From assembly GCA_900556245.1 (NCBI GenBank), contig USOC01000001.1, forward strand, positions 1 to 23,739: 23,739 bases of DNA, read 5' to 3'. Each line of letters starts with the position of its first letter. The first letter of the stretch is position 1. Below the pieces are notes generated by a model. That model saw only the letters and a program-made list of their open reading frames with translations. It searched no databases and was not told the origin of the DNA. The translations under genes were made by a program, and so were the position numbers. Of the stretch, positions 8,030 through 15,764 are shown piece by piece. This DNA is from an uncultured Prevotellaceae bacterium (GTDB lineage Bacteria; Bacteroidota; Bacteroidia; Bacteroidales; Muribaculaceae).

Positions 8030-9357
8030 TAATTATCGGTGCGGGACCGGGCGGTTACGAGACCGCCCTGTCGGCCGCCCGCCGCGGAATGGAAGTGACG
8101 CTTATCGAAGCCGGCGAAATCGGCGGTACATGCCTCAACGAAGGCTGTATCCCGACAAAAGCCTACTGCCGCAGTGCGGCGTTGCTCGGCGAAGTGGCTT
8201 CTGCCGCTGAATTCGGCGTCCGGACCACTCCCGCCACATTTGATTTCAAGACTGCGAAAGAGCGCAAAGACGCGGTTGTGGCACAACTGAAGACGGGCAT
8301 CGAAACGTTGCTCACAAACCCGAAAATCCACCTCGTCAAAGGCAAAGCGCGCTTTGTCGGCCCGCTGACTGTCACTGTCGCAGATGAAACCTATACCGCT
8401 GATGATGTCATCATCGCCACCGGTTCGGTTTCGGCATCGCTCCCCATTCCTGGTACAGATCTGCCGGGCGTAATTACCTCGCGCGAAATCCTGTCGATGG
8501 AGACAGTTCCCAATCGGCTGTGCATCGTCGGAGGTGGAGTCATCGGACTGGAGTTTGCATCAGTCTTCAAAGCCTTCGGCAGCGAAGTGACCGTATTGGA
8601 ATATGCCAAAGAAGTGCTCCCGCATTTCGATTCGGACATGGCCAAGCGTCTGCGCCAAAGCATGGGCAAGAAAGGCATCGCCATTGAAACTCAGGCGGCC
8701 GTATCCGGAATCTCCCAAACCGGAGATTCCTTGAGTGTCACCTATGAAAAGAAAGGCAAAACCCAAAATGTTGAAGCCGACATCGTCCTGATGGCCTTAG
8801 GACGGCGGGCGAACACGACATCACTCAACCTGGAGGATATCGGAGTGGCTGTCGAACGACGGGGAATCACAGTCGACTCCTCGATGCGCACCAACGTGTC
8901 GCATGTATATGCCATCGGTGACGTCAACGGGCTGATGATGCTCGCACACGCAGCTACCTTCCAAGGCATCCGCGCACTGAACTGCATACAAGGCATCGAC
9001 GACAAGTTGCGCCTCGACGTGATGCCGGCTGCCGTATTCACATCACCGGAAGTAGCGACTGTCGGGCTGACCGAAGACGACTGCAAAACACAGGGAATTA
9101 CCTACACGGCAAAAAAAGCATTCTTCCGCGCCGTCGGCAAGGCGGTGTGCCTCGGCGAAACGGAAGGCTATTGCAAACTGCTCACAGGCAGCGACGATTC
9201 AATCCTCGGATGCCACATCTACGGACCACACGCCTCCGACCTCGTGCAGGAAGTGTGCGCACTGATGACAGCCGGAGCCAAGCTCGACGTGCTGAAACAA
9301 GTGATTCACACGCATCCCACTTTGTGCGAAATCGTGCAGACTGCGGCACACAACTGA
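8014..9357 (+). CDS. lpd: Dihydrolipoyl dehydrogenase (L protein)
   Basis: 447 residues. It is a flavoprotein that reoxidises the dihydrolipoyl arm of GcvH and reduces NAD. Domains in order: FAD-binding GAGPGG (9-14), the redox disulfide GGTCLNEGCIPTK with Cys40 and Cys45, the NAD-binding GGGVIGLE region near 170, the second FAD segment YAIGDVNG, and the C-terminal dimerisation domain ending in HTHPTLCEIV with the His-Glu pair of the partner active site. Its start lies inside the end of gcvPB, and it is 7 bases before the next gene. Location suggests it is devoted to glycine cleavage, although it could serve other 2-oxoacid complexes. Confidence 0.95.
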   Translation: MHTQLIIIGAGPGGYETALSAARRGMEVTLIEAGEIGGTCLNEGCIPTKAYCRSAALLGEVASAAEFGVRTTPATFDFKTAKERKDAVVAQLKTGIETLLTNPKIHLVKGKARFVGPLTVTVADETYTADDVIIATGSVSASLPIPGTDLPGVITSREILSMETVPNRLCIVGGGVIGLEFASVFKAFGSEVTVLEYAKEVLPHFDSDMAKRLRQSMGKKGIAIETQAAVSGISQTGDSLSVTYEKKGKTQNVEADIVLMALGRRANTTSLNLEDIGVAVERRGITVDSSMRTNVSHVYAIGDVNGLMMLAHAATFQGIRALNCIQGIDDKLRLDVMPAAVFTSPEVATVGLTEDDCKTQGITYTAKKAFFRAVGKAVCLGETEGYCKLLTGSDDSILGCHIYGPHASDLVQEVCALMTAGAKLDVLKQVIHTHPTLCEIVQTAAHN

Positions 9358-9364
9358 CAACTGC

Positions 9365-9835
9365 ATGCCACTGCTGTTTGTCAACACCCTTGAATTCTAT
9401 GCCATCGCCTTTGCCGTGATGGCCGCCATCATCGCACTGCTCGTGCGACCGTCAGAAAAAGGACCGGCTACAACGTCTTTTTGCCATGGCGACCTGCAGC
9501 CTCCCGGCACATTGGGCGAAGAATCATTGGAAATAGCAAGCGACAGTTACGGGCGCCTTCATTTGGCGCACCGTAACGTTGTCTTGCCCGACGGACATAC
9601 CCTGAACTGCTCAATATCCATCGAAGGAAAAGACATTAAAATCACAGAAAAGCCTGCTTGCTCCGACCCCTCAGCCGGTCCAAACCAAGTTCTTGCCGAT
9701 GTACATTACCACCCGGCAGAAACACTCCGCGGACGATTTCACATCCACTTCGAGTCGCCTGCCACCGGACTTTGGACGGCCGGCTATGTCCGCATCCCTT
9801 CCGACCATCCGAAAACACTCTTCCTTCGCCAATAA
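9365..9835 (+). CDS. Hypothetical membrane-anchored protein at the end of the gcv operon
   Basis: 156 residues of no family I recognise. Residues about 7-27 form one hydrophobic segment (NTLEFYAIAFAVMAAIIALLV) with a short N-terminus and a basic residue after it, fitting a single membrane anchor. The rest is beta-rich with SYGRLHLAHRNVVLPDG and SISIEGKDIKITEK strands and a His-rich stretch (DVHYHP, RFHIHFE). It begins 7 bases after lpd, so it is almost certainly co-transcribed with the glycine cleavage genes. I cannot name a function. Possibilities are a small envelope protein that merely shares the transcript or a factor linked to glycine use. Codon use resembles its neighbours. Confidence 0.7.
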   Translation: MPLLFVNTLEFYAIAFAVMAAIIALLVRPSEKGPATTSFCHGDLQPPGTLGEESLEIASDSYGRLHLAHRNVVLPDGHTLNCSISIEGKDIKITEKPACSDPSAGPNQVLADVHYHPAETLRGRFHIHFESPATGLWTAGYVRIPSDHPKTLFLRQ

Positions 9836-9892
9836 CCAACGGTCCATACATCCCTAAAACTCGCAGTGCAAAATCAATTTAATATTAAGCAG

Positions 9893-9907
9893 GGCAAATA
9901 TTTTGCC
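9893..9907. repeat. Short palindrome GGCAAA-TAT-TTTGCC
   Basis: A 6-bp inverted repeat with a three-base loop in the 255-base gap between the gcv operon and the U32 gene. It lacks a T-tract on either side, so a terminator is unlikely; it could be an operator or chance. Nearby at 9957-9964 is TATTTTTG, a second possible -7 box without a clear -33 partner. Confidence 0.3.
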
Positions 9908-10065
9908 AAAACGTTCAAGCGACTAAACGCAAGGGTAACAAGGAGATTAAACACCATATTTTTGCAAACAGGCACTTAGCTTCTCCTCTTCGCCCTCTTA
10001 CTTAAATACAGAGGCGGTTCGAGATAAATTTTGGATGAAGTCAAGTTTCTCCACCCAACTTTCAC

Positions 10066-10073
10066 TATCTTTG
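10066..10073 (+). promoter_or_regulatory. -7 promoter box (TATCTTTG) for the U32-mnmD unit
   Basis: TATCTTTG fits TAnnTTTG and lies 17 bases before the ATG at 10091, giving a leader of roughly 12 bases. The -33 region (around 10042-10050, AAGTTTCT) is a weak match. Confidence 0.6.
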
Positions 10074-10090
10074 CATACTAAATGTAAAAT

Positions 10091-11359
10091 ATGGAAAGAA
10101 AAGACTTTGAAATAATGGCGCCCGTAGGCTCTTACGAGTCGCTCTACGCTGCCATACAAGGAGGCGCCGATGCCATCTATTTCGGTATCGAAGGGCTGAA
10201 TATGCGTGCCAAATCGTCGAACAACTTCACCACCGACGACCTGCGCCGTATTGCCGAAGTATGTGCCGAAAACGGATTGAAAAGCTATCTGACCGTCAAC
10301 ACGGTAGTCTACGACGAAGACATCGAACTGATGCATACCATCGTAGAAGCCGCAAAAGAAGCGCAGATTTCCGCCATTATCGCCTCAGACATGGCGACGA
10401 TTCTCTATGCCCGAAGCATCGGCGTGGAAGTGCACATCTCCACCCAAGTGAACGTGTCGAACACGGAAGCTGTCCGCTTCTATGCACAGTATGCCGATGT
10501 GGTGGTACTTGCGCGCGAACTCAATCTGACGCAAGTGGCGGGAATCTACGACAACATTGTCAAGGACAATATCCGCGGACCACACGGAGAGCAGATTCGC
10601 ATCGAGATGTTCTGCCACGGCGCGCTCTGCATGGCCGTTTCCGGAAAGTGCTACCTGAGTCTGCATGAAATGAACTCGTCGGCCAACCGCGGCGCATGCA
10701 CGCAGATTTGCCGTCGCGGCTACGAGGTGACCGACCGTGAAACAGGCGAACAGCTTGCCATCGAAAACAAATACATTATGTCGCCGAAGGATCTGAAGAC
10801 CATCCACTTCATGAACAAGATGATTGATGCCGGTGTCAGAGTCTTCAAAATCGAGGGACGTGCAAGAAGCGCCGAATATGTACGCACAGTCGTTTCCTGC
10901 TATAACGAAGCTATCTGCGCATACCTCGACGGCTCATTCTCGGAAGATAAAGTAGCGGCATGGGACGAACGACTCAAAAAGGTATTCAACCGCGGTTTCT
11001 GGAACGGATATTATCTCGGTCAGCGACTTGGCGAATGGACCTCGAAGTACGGCTCTTCGGCTACTCGCGTCAAAGTGTATGCCGCCAAGGGAATCCGATA
11101 TTTTTCCAATATCCGGGTGGCTGAATTTCAAATGGAAAATGACGAACTTGCCGTAGGCGACGAAATTGTCATCTCCGGTCCGACTACCGGCGCTGTCATC
11201 ACAAAAGTGGAAGAGATTCGCGTCGATTTGAAACCCGTCGAAAAGACCGTCAGAGGCGAACGATTCTCAATCAAGGTAAACGAAAGAATACGCCCAAGCG
11301 ACAAGCTCTACGTCTGGCGCGACATCGAGGACGCCAAACGCCGGCGTGTGATCAAATAG
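10091..11359 (+). CDS. U32-family protein (peptidase U32; RNA hydroxylase-like)
   Basis: 422 residues. The N-terminal TIM-barrel part (MAPVGSYESLYAAIQGGADAIYFG) and the signature EMFCHGALC...SGKCYLS at 173-190 match the peptidase U32 family pattern. Cys175, Cys180, Cys187, Cys203 and Cys207 offer ligands for an iron-sulfur cluster. Characterised relatives do not act as proteases: E. coli TrhP makes 5-hydroxyuridine at tRNA position 34 and RlhA hydroxylates C2501 of 23S rRNA. By length and by the downstream MnmD neighbour a tRNA wobble role is plausible, but this is inference. The C-terminal region (about 330-422) is a small beta domain. It is followed after 3 bases by mnmD, so both are probably made from one transcript. 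Confidence 0.88.
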   Translation: MERKDFEIMAPVGSYESLYAAIQGGADAIYFGIEGLNMRAKSSNNFTTDDLRRIAEVCAENGLKSYLTVNTVVYDEDIELMHTIVEAAKEAQISAIIASDMATILYARSIGVEVHISTQVNVSNTEAVRFYAQYADVVVLARELNLTQVAGIYDNIVKDNIRGPHGEQIRIEMFCHGALCMAVSGKCYLSLHEMNSSANRGACTQICRRGYEVTDRETGEQLAIENKYIMSPKDLKTIHFMNKMIDAGVRVFKIEGRARSAEYVRTVVSCYNEAICAYLDGSFSEDKVAAWDERLKKVFNRGFWNGYYLGQRLGEWTSKYGSSATRVKVYAAKGIRYFSNIRVAEFQMENDELAVGDEIVISGPTTGAVITKVEEIRVDLKPVEKTVRGERFSIKVNERIRPSDKLYVWRDIEDAKRRRVIK

Positions 11360-11362
11360 CAG

Positions 11363-12043
11363 ATGGACCATCTCCAGACGACACAACGGACTGTCGAAAA
11401 AACGGCAGACGGATCGAATACGATCTATCTGCCGTTGCTCGATGAACACTACCACTCGGTAAAAGGCGCTCTGACGGAGTCGATGCACGTATTCATCGAC
11501 TGTGGCCTTCACCACACATCCAAGAAATCGGTAAGACTGCTCGAAATTGGTTTCGGAACCGGACTGAATGCCCTTCTGACGGCTTTAGACAGCAGCTGTC
11601 GCATCGAATATTTCACGGTAGAGCGATTTCCACTTGACCCCGGCATCATGCAACAGACGGGTTATTTCGACCTTCCCGATCCGAAAGAAGCTTTGCTGAT
11701 GAAATCACTCCACCAAGCGCCATGGGATATCGACGTAGAGATAACACCCGACTTTACAATCCACAAAATACTTGCAGACTTCACCGACAGACATTGCTTC
11801 CTGCCGGATGCTCTCGATGTGGTCTATTTCGATGCCTTTGCTCCGGAAAAACAACCTGAAATGTGGTCGGAAGAAATATTCAGACGCATCTTTTCGCTTA
11901 TGACACCGGGTGGCATACTGACCACCTATTGTGCGAAAGGAATGATACGCCGGCGTTTGCAAGCGGTAGGATTCAGCGTCGAACGACTGCCCGGACCACC
12001 CGGAGGGAAACGAGAAATAATCCGCGCAGTCAGACCTCTCTGA
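11363..12043 (+). CDS. mnmD: tRNA (5-methylaminomethyl-2-thiouridine)(34)-methyltransferase MnmD
   Basis: 226 residues, a stand-alone version of the methyltransferase half of E. coli MnmC. It methylates 5-aminomethyl-uridine at the tRNA wobble position using S-adenosylmethionine. Evidence: SAM-binding LLEIGFGTGLNA (59-70) and the family signature FDAFAPEKQPEMW (about residues 154-166), followed by GGILTTYCAKG and the RLPGPPGGKREI C-terminus. No FAD oxidase domain is attached. The start at 11363 leaves only 3 bases after the U32 gene. It is convergent with the RNase H gene; between them an AGCCT/AGGCT hairpin flanked by A-rich and T-rich runs may act as a weak two-way terminator. Confidence 0.9.
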   Translation: MDHLQTTQRTVEKTADGSNTIYLPLLDEHYHSVKGALTESMHVFIDCGLHHTSKKSVRLLEIGFGTGLNALLTALDSSCRIEYFTVERFPLDPGIMQQTGYFDLPDPKEALLMKSLHQAPWDIDVEITPDFTIHKILADFTDRHCFLPDALDVVYFDAFAPEKQPEMWSEEIFRRIFSLMTPGGILTTYCAKGMIRRRLQAVGFSVERLPGPPGGKREIIRAVRPL

Positions 12044-12045
12044 AA

Positions 12046-12077
12046 AAAGAAGCCTGAATCCTGGCAAGGCTCATTTT
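12046..12077. terminator. Weak bidirectional terminator candidate
   Basis: AAGCCT (12050-12055) and AGGCT (12067-12071) form a five-base-pair stem, with an A-run on the left and TTTT on the right, between two convergent genes. The right arm overlaps the stop codon of the RNase H gene. The stem is short, so efficiency is doubtful. Confidence 0.3.
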
Positions 12078-12736
12078 CTGCCGAAATCGGCGGGAATCTC
12101 ACCCCAGTTCTCCGTCTGCCATTTAAGGATAGCGTTCTGATAGGTGTTGCCGGCAAGCCACGCTTCAGCCCGACGCACCAGCTGAAGCAATTGGGAGTTG
12201 CGCCCGGTATCTGTGATTTTCGTGTTGCACCGTCCGTCACGCACCCATTTCTGAGCAACTTTGCTGTCGCTGTATATCGGCAGGTTGCTGCCCTTCTGCT
12301 TCAGCAACGCCAAGCCATGGACAATCGCCAGAAACTCGCCGATATTGTTCGTTCCGTCATCATACGGACCGACCCGGAAGATTTCCTGCCCCGTACGTAC
12401 AAAAACTCCACGATACTCCATAATGCCTGGATTTCCCCTACACCCTGCATCGACGGCAATACTGTCGAGAATCACTTCCGGAGGATAGACTTTCGGATTG
12501 ACCGGCACAGACGGAACAGGCTCACTTTCTTGCGACTCTTTCAGATGGCGGGCAATGTTTTGAAGCACCATAGGGGCGTCTTTCTCCTTGTTGCGATAGG
12601 CGATGATAGCTTCCGTTCGACTGGAGAATGCCTTGAAACGCGCGCCGGAATAGCCGTCGGTCTCCAGCTTGCACTCGTCCCACGACTCGTAAATGCCCGG
12701 GTGGAACCCTTCAAACACAACATACGTTTTGCCCAT
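12071..12736 (-). CDS. rnhA: Ribonuclease HI with N-terminal viroplasmin domain
   Basis: 221 residues. It cuts the RNA strand of RNA-DNA hybrids, as in removal of primers and R-loops. Residues 1-50 (KTYVVFEGFHPGIYESWDEC ... FKAFSSRTEA) are a caulimovirus viroplasmin-like hybrid-binding domain, then a Pro-rich linker (about 70-88), then the RNase H fold. The catalytic acids are visible: Asp96 (VDAGCRGNPG), Glu134 (NNIGEF), Asp157 (IYSDS) and Asp217 (IPADF). All four are present, so the enzyme should be active. This two-domain layout is common in Bacteroidota and Firmicutes. It has its own promoter box immediately upstream and lies 45 bases after the PepSY gene on the same strand. Confidence 0.93.
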   Translation of the reverse strand: MGKTYVVFEGFHPGIYESWDECKLETDGYSGARFKAFSSRTEAIIAYRNKEKDAPMVLQNIARHLKESQESEPVPSVPVNPKVYPPEVILDSIAVDAGCRGNPGIMEYRGVFVRTGQEIFRVGPYDDGTNNIGEFLAIVHGLALLKQKGSNLPIYSDSKVAQKWVRDGRCNTKITDTGRNSQLLQLVRRAEAWLAGNTYQNAILKWQTENWGEIPADFGRK

Positions 12737-12754
12737 ATTTCTTCATCTTTTCTG

Positions 12755-12786
12755 CAAATGTACGCAGAATTTGTGAAATCCTCAAC
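12755..12786 (-). promoter_or_regulatory. Promoter of rnhA
   Basis: Reading the minus strand: GTTG (12786-12783), a 20-base spacer and TACATTTG (12762-12755). The -7 box matches TAnnTTTG and the -33 box matches three of four bases. The -33 box overlaps the stop codon of the PepSY gene. Transcription would begin near 12749, about 13 bases before the ATG. Confidence 0.65.
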
Positions 12787-13837
12787 GCACCGCAGGTTTG
12801 CGACGGTTCACTCCCGTACGTTGCATCCAAAGATAGTAGCCGGAGAAGGGCAGAGTCGCTCCTATCAGAGCGGCAATCAGCGCCAATATCCGAGTGACCG
12901 TACCTCCCCAGGTACCCTCGTGAAGCTCCTGCATTTTCTCGGACAACGAAACGCCCATGAATCCTGTCAATTCTCCTGTTTTTCCATCAAATAAGTATTT
13001 TCCAGGATTAGTACCGCCATTTTTTTTCACCTTTCCTTCCGACACTTCTATATCATGCCACGAGGTGTCACCAACGACCAACGCCGACAGAGCTTTCTCC
13101 CATGCTCCGAAACCGGAAAGCGGAGTGGCATCAACCATTCGGGAAGCACCGGTCGACATTCTTTTCCCGTTGCGGTCAGATTCAAACTCATCAATAAAAA
13201 AACCGCCTACCCGGTAAACTCCGGTTACCGACATCACGAACAAAAACAAAACAGCATAAAATCCCATCGCCACATGCCAATCATGCAAAAACCGTCGACG
13301 TCCGAATTTGGACGAAATCTTCAACCTGGTTTTCAAGCCCTTGCGCGTACGAGGAAACCACAACACAAGTCCACTTGCCAAAATAAGCACAAATGCCGCC
13401 GTCGAAATGCCTATCACAACACTTCCGACAGAGACACCCCGATGGTCCGAAAGCCGCTTGTGGATTTTCCTCACTGCCGAGAAAAATGCCGGACGACCGC
13501 AACTGCCTTCCACGGCTCCGGTATAAGGATTGACAAAGATTTTCCAATGATCGGGTGACGTGAGTTCCACCTGCCATGTCCGACTGGGGTCGGACGATAT
13601 TATCAGACGACGGATTCTCTTCTCTGATGTCAATGTCGCCTCTACTTTTTCAAGCACTTCCGACACTTTGACTCGCTCGCTTCCCTTGTTCTCCACATAA
13701 TAGAAATCATGGTAGCTCCATTCCGTAATTTCTTTTTCAAAGACCAACGCCGCTCCCGTCAGACATGAGCAGACAATCACTATCCCGAAAGGCACGGCAA
13801 GCCACAAATGTATCTTTTTGACTGTTTTTCTCCACAT
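12782..13837 (-). CDS. PepSY-associated transmembrane protein
   Basis: 351 residues from the start chosen here (MWRKTVKKIHLW). An upstream ATG at 13903 is in frame, but the consensus promoter at 13873-13904 would then lie inside the gene, and homologues begin at the WRKTVKKIHLWL segment. A first membrane helix follows (about 10-33), then periplasmic PepSY-type regions, a helix near 130-155 (GSVVIGISTAAFVLILASG), one after LHDWHVAMGFYAVLFLF, and a last helix near the C-terminus (LALIAALIGATLPFSGYYLW). Relatives include the iron-uptake-linked PepSY membrane proteins and FoxB-like siderophore reductases. A role in metal or siderophore handling is likely by family only; no TonB receptor is next to it. 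Paired histidines in IHLW, IHKR and DWH could be haem ligands. Confidence 0.85.
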   Translation of the reverse strand: MWRKTVKKIHLWLAVPFGIVIVCSCLTGAALVFEKEITEWSYHDFYYVENKGSERVKVSEVLEKVEATLTSEKRIRRLIISSDPSRTWQVELTSPDHWKIFVNPYTGAVEGSCGRPAFFSAVRKIHKRLSDHRGVSVGSVVIGISTAAFVLILASGLVLWFPRTRKGLKTRLKISSKFGRRRFLHDWHVAMGFYAVLFLFVMSVTGVYRVGGFFIDEFESDRNGKRMSTGASRMVDATPLSGFGAWEKALSALVVGDTSWHDIEVSEGKVKKNGGTNPGKYLFDGKTGELTGFMGVSLSEKMQELHEGTWGGTVTRILALIAALIGATLPFSGYYLWMQRTGVNRRKPAVR

Positions 13838-13872
13838 ATTCGTTTTCCTTCTTTCCACTGAATAAGATGCCG

Positions 13873-13904
13873 TAAAAATAACACAATCCAAAACAACAGC
13901 CAAA
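13873..13904 (-). promoter_or_regulatory. Promoter of the PepSY gene
   Basis: On the minus strand TTTG (13904-13901), a 20-base spacer and TATTTTTA (13880-13873), which is one base short of TAnnTTTG. Start of transcription near 13867 supports translation from the ATG at 13837 rather than the in-frame one at 13903. Confidence 0.6.
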
Positions 13905-13964
13905 ATTCTTCGAATTTCATTGGAAAGAAAAATGAGGTCGAGTCCGACAGAAAACTTTCAGATT

Positions 13965-13995
13965 ATTGCATTTAACAGAAAAATATGTAATTTTG
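13965..13995 (+). promoter_or_regulatory. Promoter of the small lipoprotein gene
   Basis: ATTG (13965-13968), 19-base spacer, TAATTTTG (13988-13995). The -7 box is a full match to TAnnTTTG. Start of transcription near 14001 leaves a leader of about 54 bases. Confidence 0.7.
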
Positions 13996-14054
13996 CGAAA
14001 ACTACAACCGGTTATTTCTGCTGACAGGTATTTATTAACCCTTAAAAGAAAGAT

Positions 14055-14453
14055 ATGAAAAAGTTATTGCATCAAAAATTCACAGCCATACTTATATTGA
14101 TTGTCACCACGCTTGCTTTGAATTCTTGCGACGGCGAATTCGTCTATGTCGAAGACCTCGTCGGACAATGGGAAATGGTGGACAATGACGGTTATCCTGT
14201 CACTAAATTTGAAGCTGACTACTATCAGTTCTATTCCGATCATACCGGTACCTACTCATACTACGACCGATTCGGACGCCTGTGGACAGATGATTTCTAT
14301 TGGGATACGCTCTATGGCGAAGAACTTCATATCTCGTTCCGCGACCCCTCAATTGGGACTATGATGTGCTACTATCAAGTCGATCGCAACCACCTGTTTC
14401 TTTCCGACCATCCAAGTTTTGACCACTACAACACATACGTCAGAACATGGTAG
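14055..14453 (+). CDS. Small lipoprotein, possible lipocalin-like fold
   Basis: 132 residues. The N-terminus is a lipoprotein signal: basic start, hydrophobic core (AILILIVTTLALN) and lipobox LNSC with Cys25 as the lipidated residue. The mature part begins DGEFVYVEDLVGQWEMVDNDG, and the LVGQWE motif followed by strands rich in Tyr, Trp and Asp resembles lipocalin-like envelope lipoproteins of Bacteroidota (often annotated DUF/lipocalin-like). No ligand can be assigned. It has its own promoter and stands alone, with its end 10 bases from the convergent tatD stop. The real function is unknown. Confidence 0.8.
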   Translation: MKKLLHQKFTAILILIVTTLALNSCDGEFVYVEDLVGQWEMVDNDGYPVTKFEADYYQFYSDHTGTYSYYDRFGRLWTDDFYWDTLYGEELHISFRDPSIGTMMCYYQVDRNHLFLSDHPSFDHYNTYVRTW

Positions 14454-14463
14454 GACACTGACC

Positions 14464-15090
14464 TCAGCTGCGTTTTACCAACCTCATCAACAATGCCGAA
14501 GCCGAAGCCTGAAGTTCTTCCGGCGCAATTCCCCTGACCGCAGCCACACGAGTGGCGACTTCTTCGATGGAAAGCAGCGACTCATCGGTTTCCAAGAGGA
14601 GACGTTCTGTAGGGATAACCCGCACCGCTTCTTCGTTGAAACGCTCTCCAACCGACAAATAGAAGCCTTTTCCCACAAGCGTCTCCGCCACTTGCCGATT
14701 TCCGCGGAATCCGTGCCAAATCCATGGCATCGTCGGTTTTTCCGACTTTCTGACAGCCAATACCTCGTCCAACGACTTCACCACATGGAGCAAAAGCGGT
14801 TTTTGCAAACTTTCCGACAGACGCACATGCGCCAAGAACACTTCACGCTGCATCTCCATATTGCCGCCTCGCAAACGGTCGAAACCGGTCTCTCCAATCA
14901 TGACTACATCTTTCCTCCGAGCTTCCGACTCCAACGGCCCATACATAGCGGATATGCCGCCAACCGTTTTCCACGGATGAATGCCAAGGGCATAAGACAA
15001 TCCTGATTCGGGCACGGATTCGCCGACTCCGACCGCAATGACGGCGTTGCGGCGACCGGATGAATGAGTATGTGCATCTATCAGATTCAT
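14464..15090 (-). CDS. tatD: TatD-family metal-dependent hydrolase
   Basis: 208 residues. TatD-type enzymes are two-metal 3'-5' DNases/hydrolases of the amidohydrolase fold. Metal ligands are visible: His7 and His9 (DAHTHS), Glu67 (IGETGFD), His102 (LLLHVVKS), His126 (WHGFRG) and Asp169 (LETDES). It is shorter than the usual ~255 residues, with compact loops, but the ligand set is complete, so it is probably functional. It is the last gene of the LOG-DUF4271-hemD-rnpA-yidD operon, 3 bases after yidD. I use the family symbol loosely; the physiological substrate is not known. Confidence 0.85.
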   Translation of the reverse strand: MNLIDAHTHSSGRRNAVIAVGVGESVPESGLSYALGIHPWKTVGGISAMYGPLESEARRKDVVMIGETGFDRLRGGNMEMQREVFLAHVRLSESLQKPLLLHVVKSLDEVLAVRKSEKPTMPWIWHGFRGNRQVAETLVGKGFYLSVGERFNEEAVRVIPTERLLLETDESLLSIEEVATRVAAVRGIAPEELQASASALLMRLVKRS

Positions 15091-15093
15091 AAG

Positions 15094-15318
15094 CTATGGA
15101 ACAGGATCATATCCGCTGCCTCCCCAAGGATGGCACCGACAGATTCGCTTCACTGCCAACCAAAGCCCCTTGAGCGGCCCATGCTTGCGAAGCGCCTGGA
15201 TGGCATATTCGCTGCAAGTGGGCGTAAAACGGCACGCAGGAGGAAACATTGGCGATATGCAATAGCGATAAAACTTAATCGGCAAGACAAGCAGCCAGAC
15301 AAAAAAGCGGACAATCAT
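15094..15318 (-). CDS. yidD: Membrane protein insertion efficiency factor YidD
   Basis: 74 residues, normal for the family. It helps YidC and the Sec machinery insert inner-membrane proteins. The sequence starts with a hydrophobic amphipathic helix ([20 protein letters not shown]) and has the signature [11 protein letters not shown], then [25 protein letters not shown], the standard C-terminus. Its ATG overlaps the end of rnpA by four bases, and yidD beside rnpA is a widely conserved arrangement. Confidence 0.97.
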   Translation of the reverse strand: MIVRFFVWLLVLPIKFYRYCISPMFPPACRFTPTCSEYAIQALRKHGPLKGLWLAVKRICRCHPWGGSGYDPVP

Positions 15319-15734
15319 ACAGTTGTCGAATTAGCAACGACGGTCTTTTCCGCTATCTGAGCCAGAAGAGACTGCATCTTCTGTTCAATCACGGCATAGT
15401 CTTTCTTTTCTTCCGAAAGATAGATGAAAGCGATGTCGACTTTTATCTCCCGCTCCCGCAAAAGAGGAACGAGATATTGACGGTTCAGGCGATAAGCTTC
15501 CCTGACGCGACGCCGCATCTGCACCCGGTCGACCGCCTTCCGGATTTTTTTCTTCGGAATAGTGATAAGAAAACGAGCCGGCGCGCCGTCGGCACGATGG
15601 CTGACAGCAAATACGGCTCGTAATGGATAGGACTTTGCCGAAAGTCCGCCCGCAAATAGACGGCTGACTGCCGTCTGACTGCATAATTTTTCCGACTTAT
15701 ATAGGCTGAATTCCGGCATAGGCGAAAGTTGCAT
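15315..15734 (-). CDS. rnpA: Ribonuclease P protein component
   Basis: 139 residues. It is the protein cofactor that helps the RNase P RNA trim the 5' leader of pre-tRNAs. The basic family helix is present: [22 protein letters not shown] (64-82, conserved R-x-R/RRxRE pattern). Homologues suggest that the second Met ([12 protein letters not shown], start about 15719) may be the true start; the longer frame adds five residues. It lies 30 bases after hemD and overlaps yidD by four. The usual rpmH partner is not next to it, as is common in Bacteroidota where hemD precedes rnpA. Confidence 0.95.
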   Translation of the reverse strand: MQLSPMPEFSLYKSEKLCSQTAVSRLFAGGLSAKSYPLRAVFAVSHRADGAPARFLITIPKKKIRKAVDRVQMRRRVREAYRLNRQYLVPLLREREIKVDIAFIYLSEEKKDYAVIEQKMQSLLAQIAEKTVVANSTTV

Positions 15735-15764
15735 ACATCTGCATGCAACCGCTGTTTGACTGTT

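Noticed and set aside
9990..10020. Imperfect hairpin CGCCCTCT...AGAGGCG as a terminator of the gcv operon
   Set aside because: It has a bulge and no T-tract on either side, and lies about 150 bases past the last gene.
12191..12994. A 267-codon plus-strand frame across the rnhA and PepSY genes
   Set aside because: It spans the ends of two real minus-strand genes with full catalytic motifs, and its translation is of low quality.
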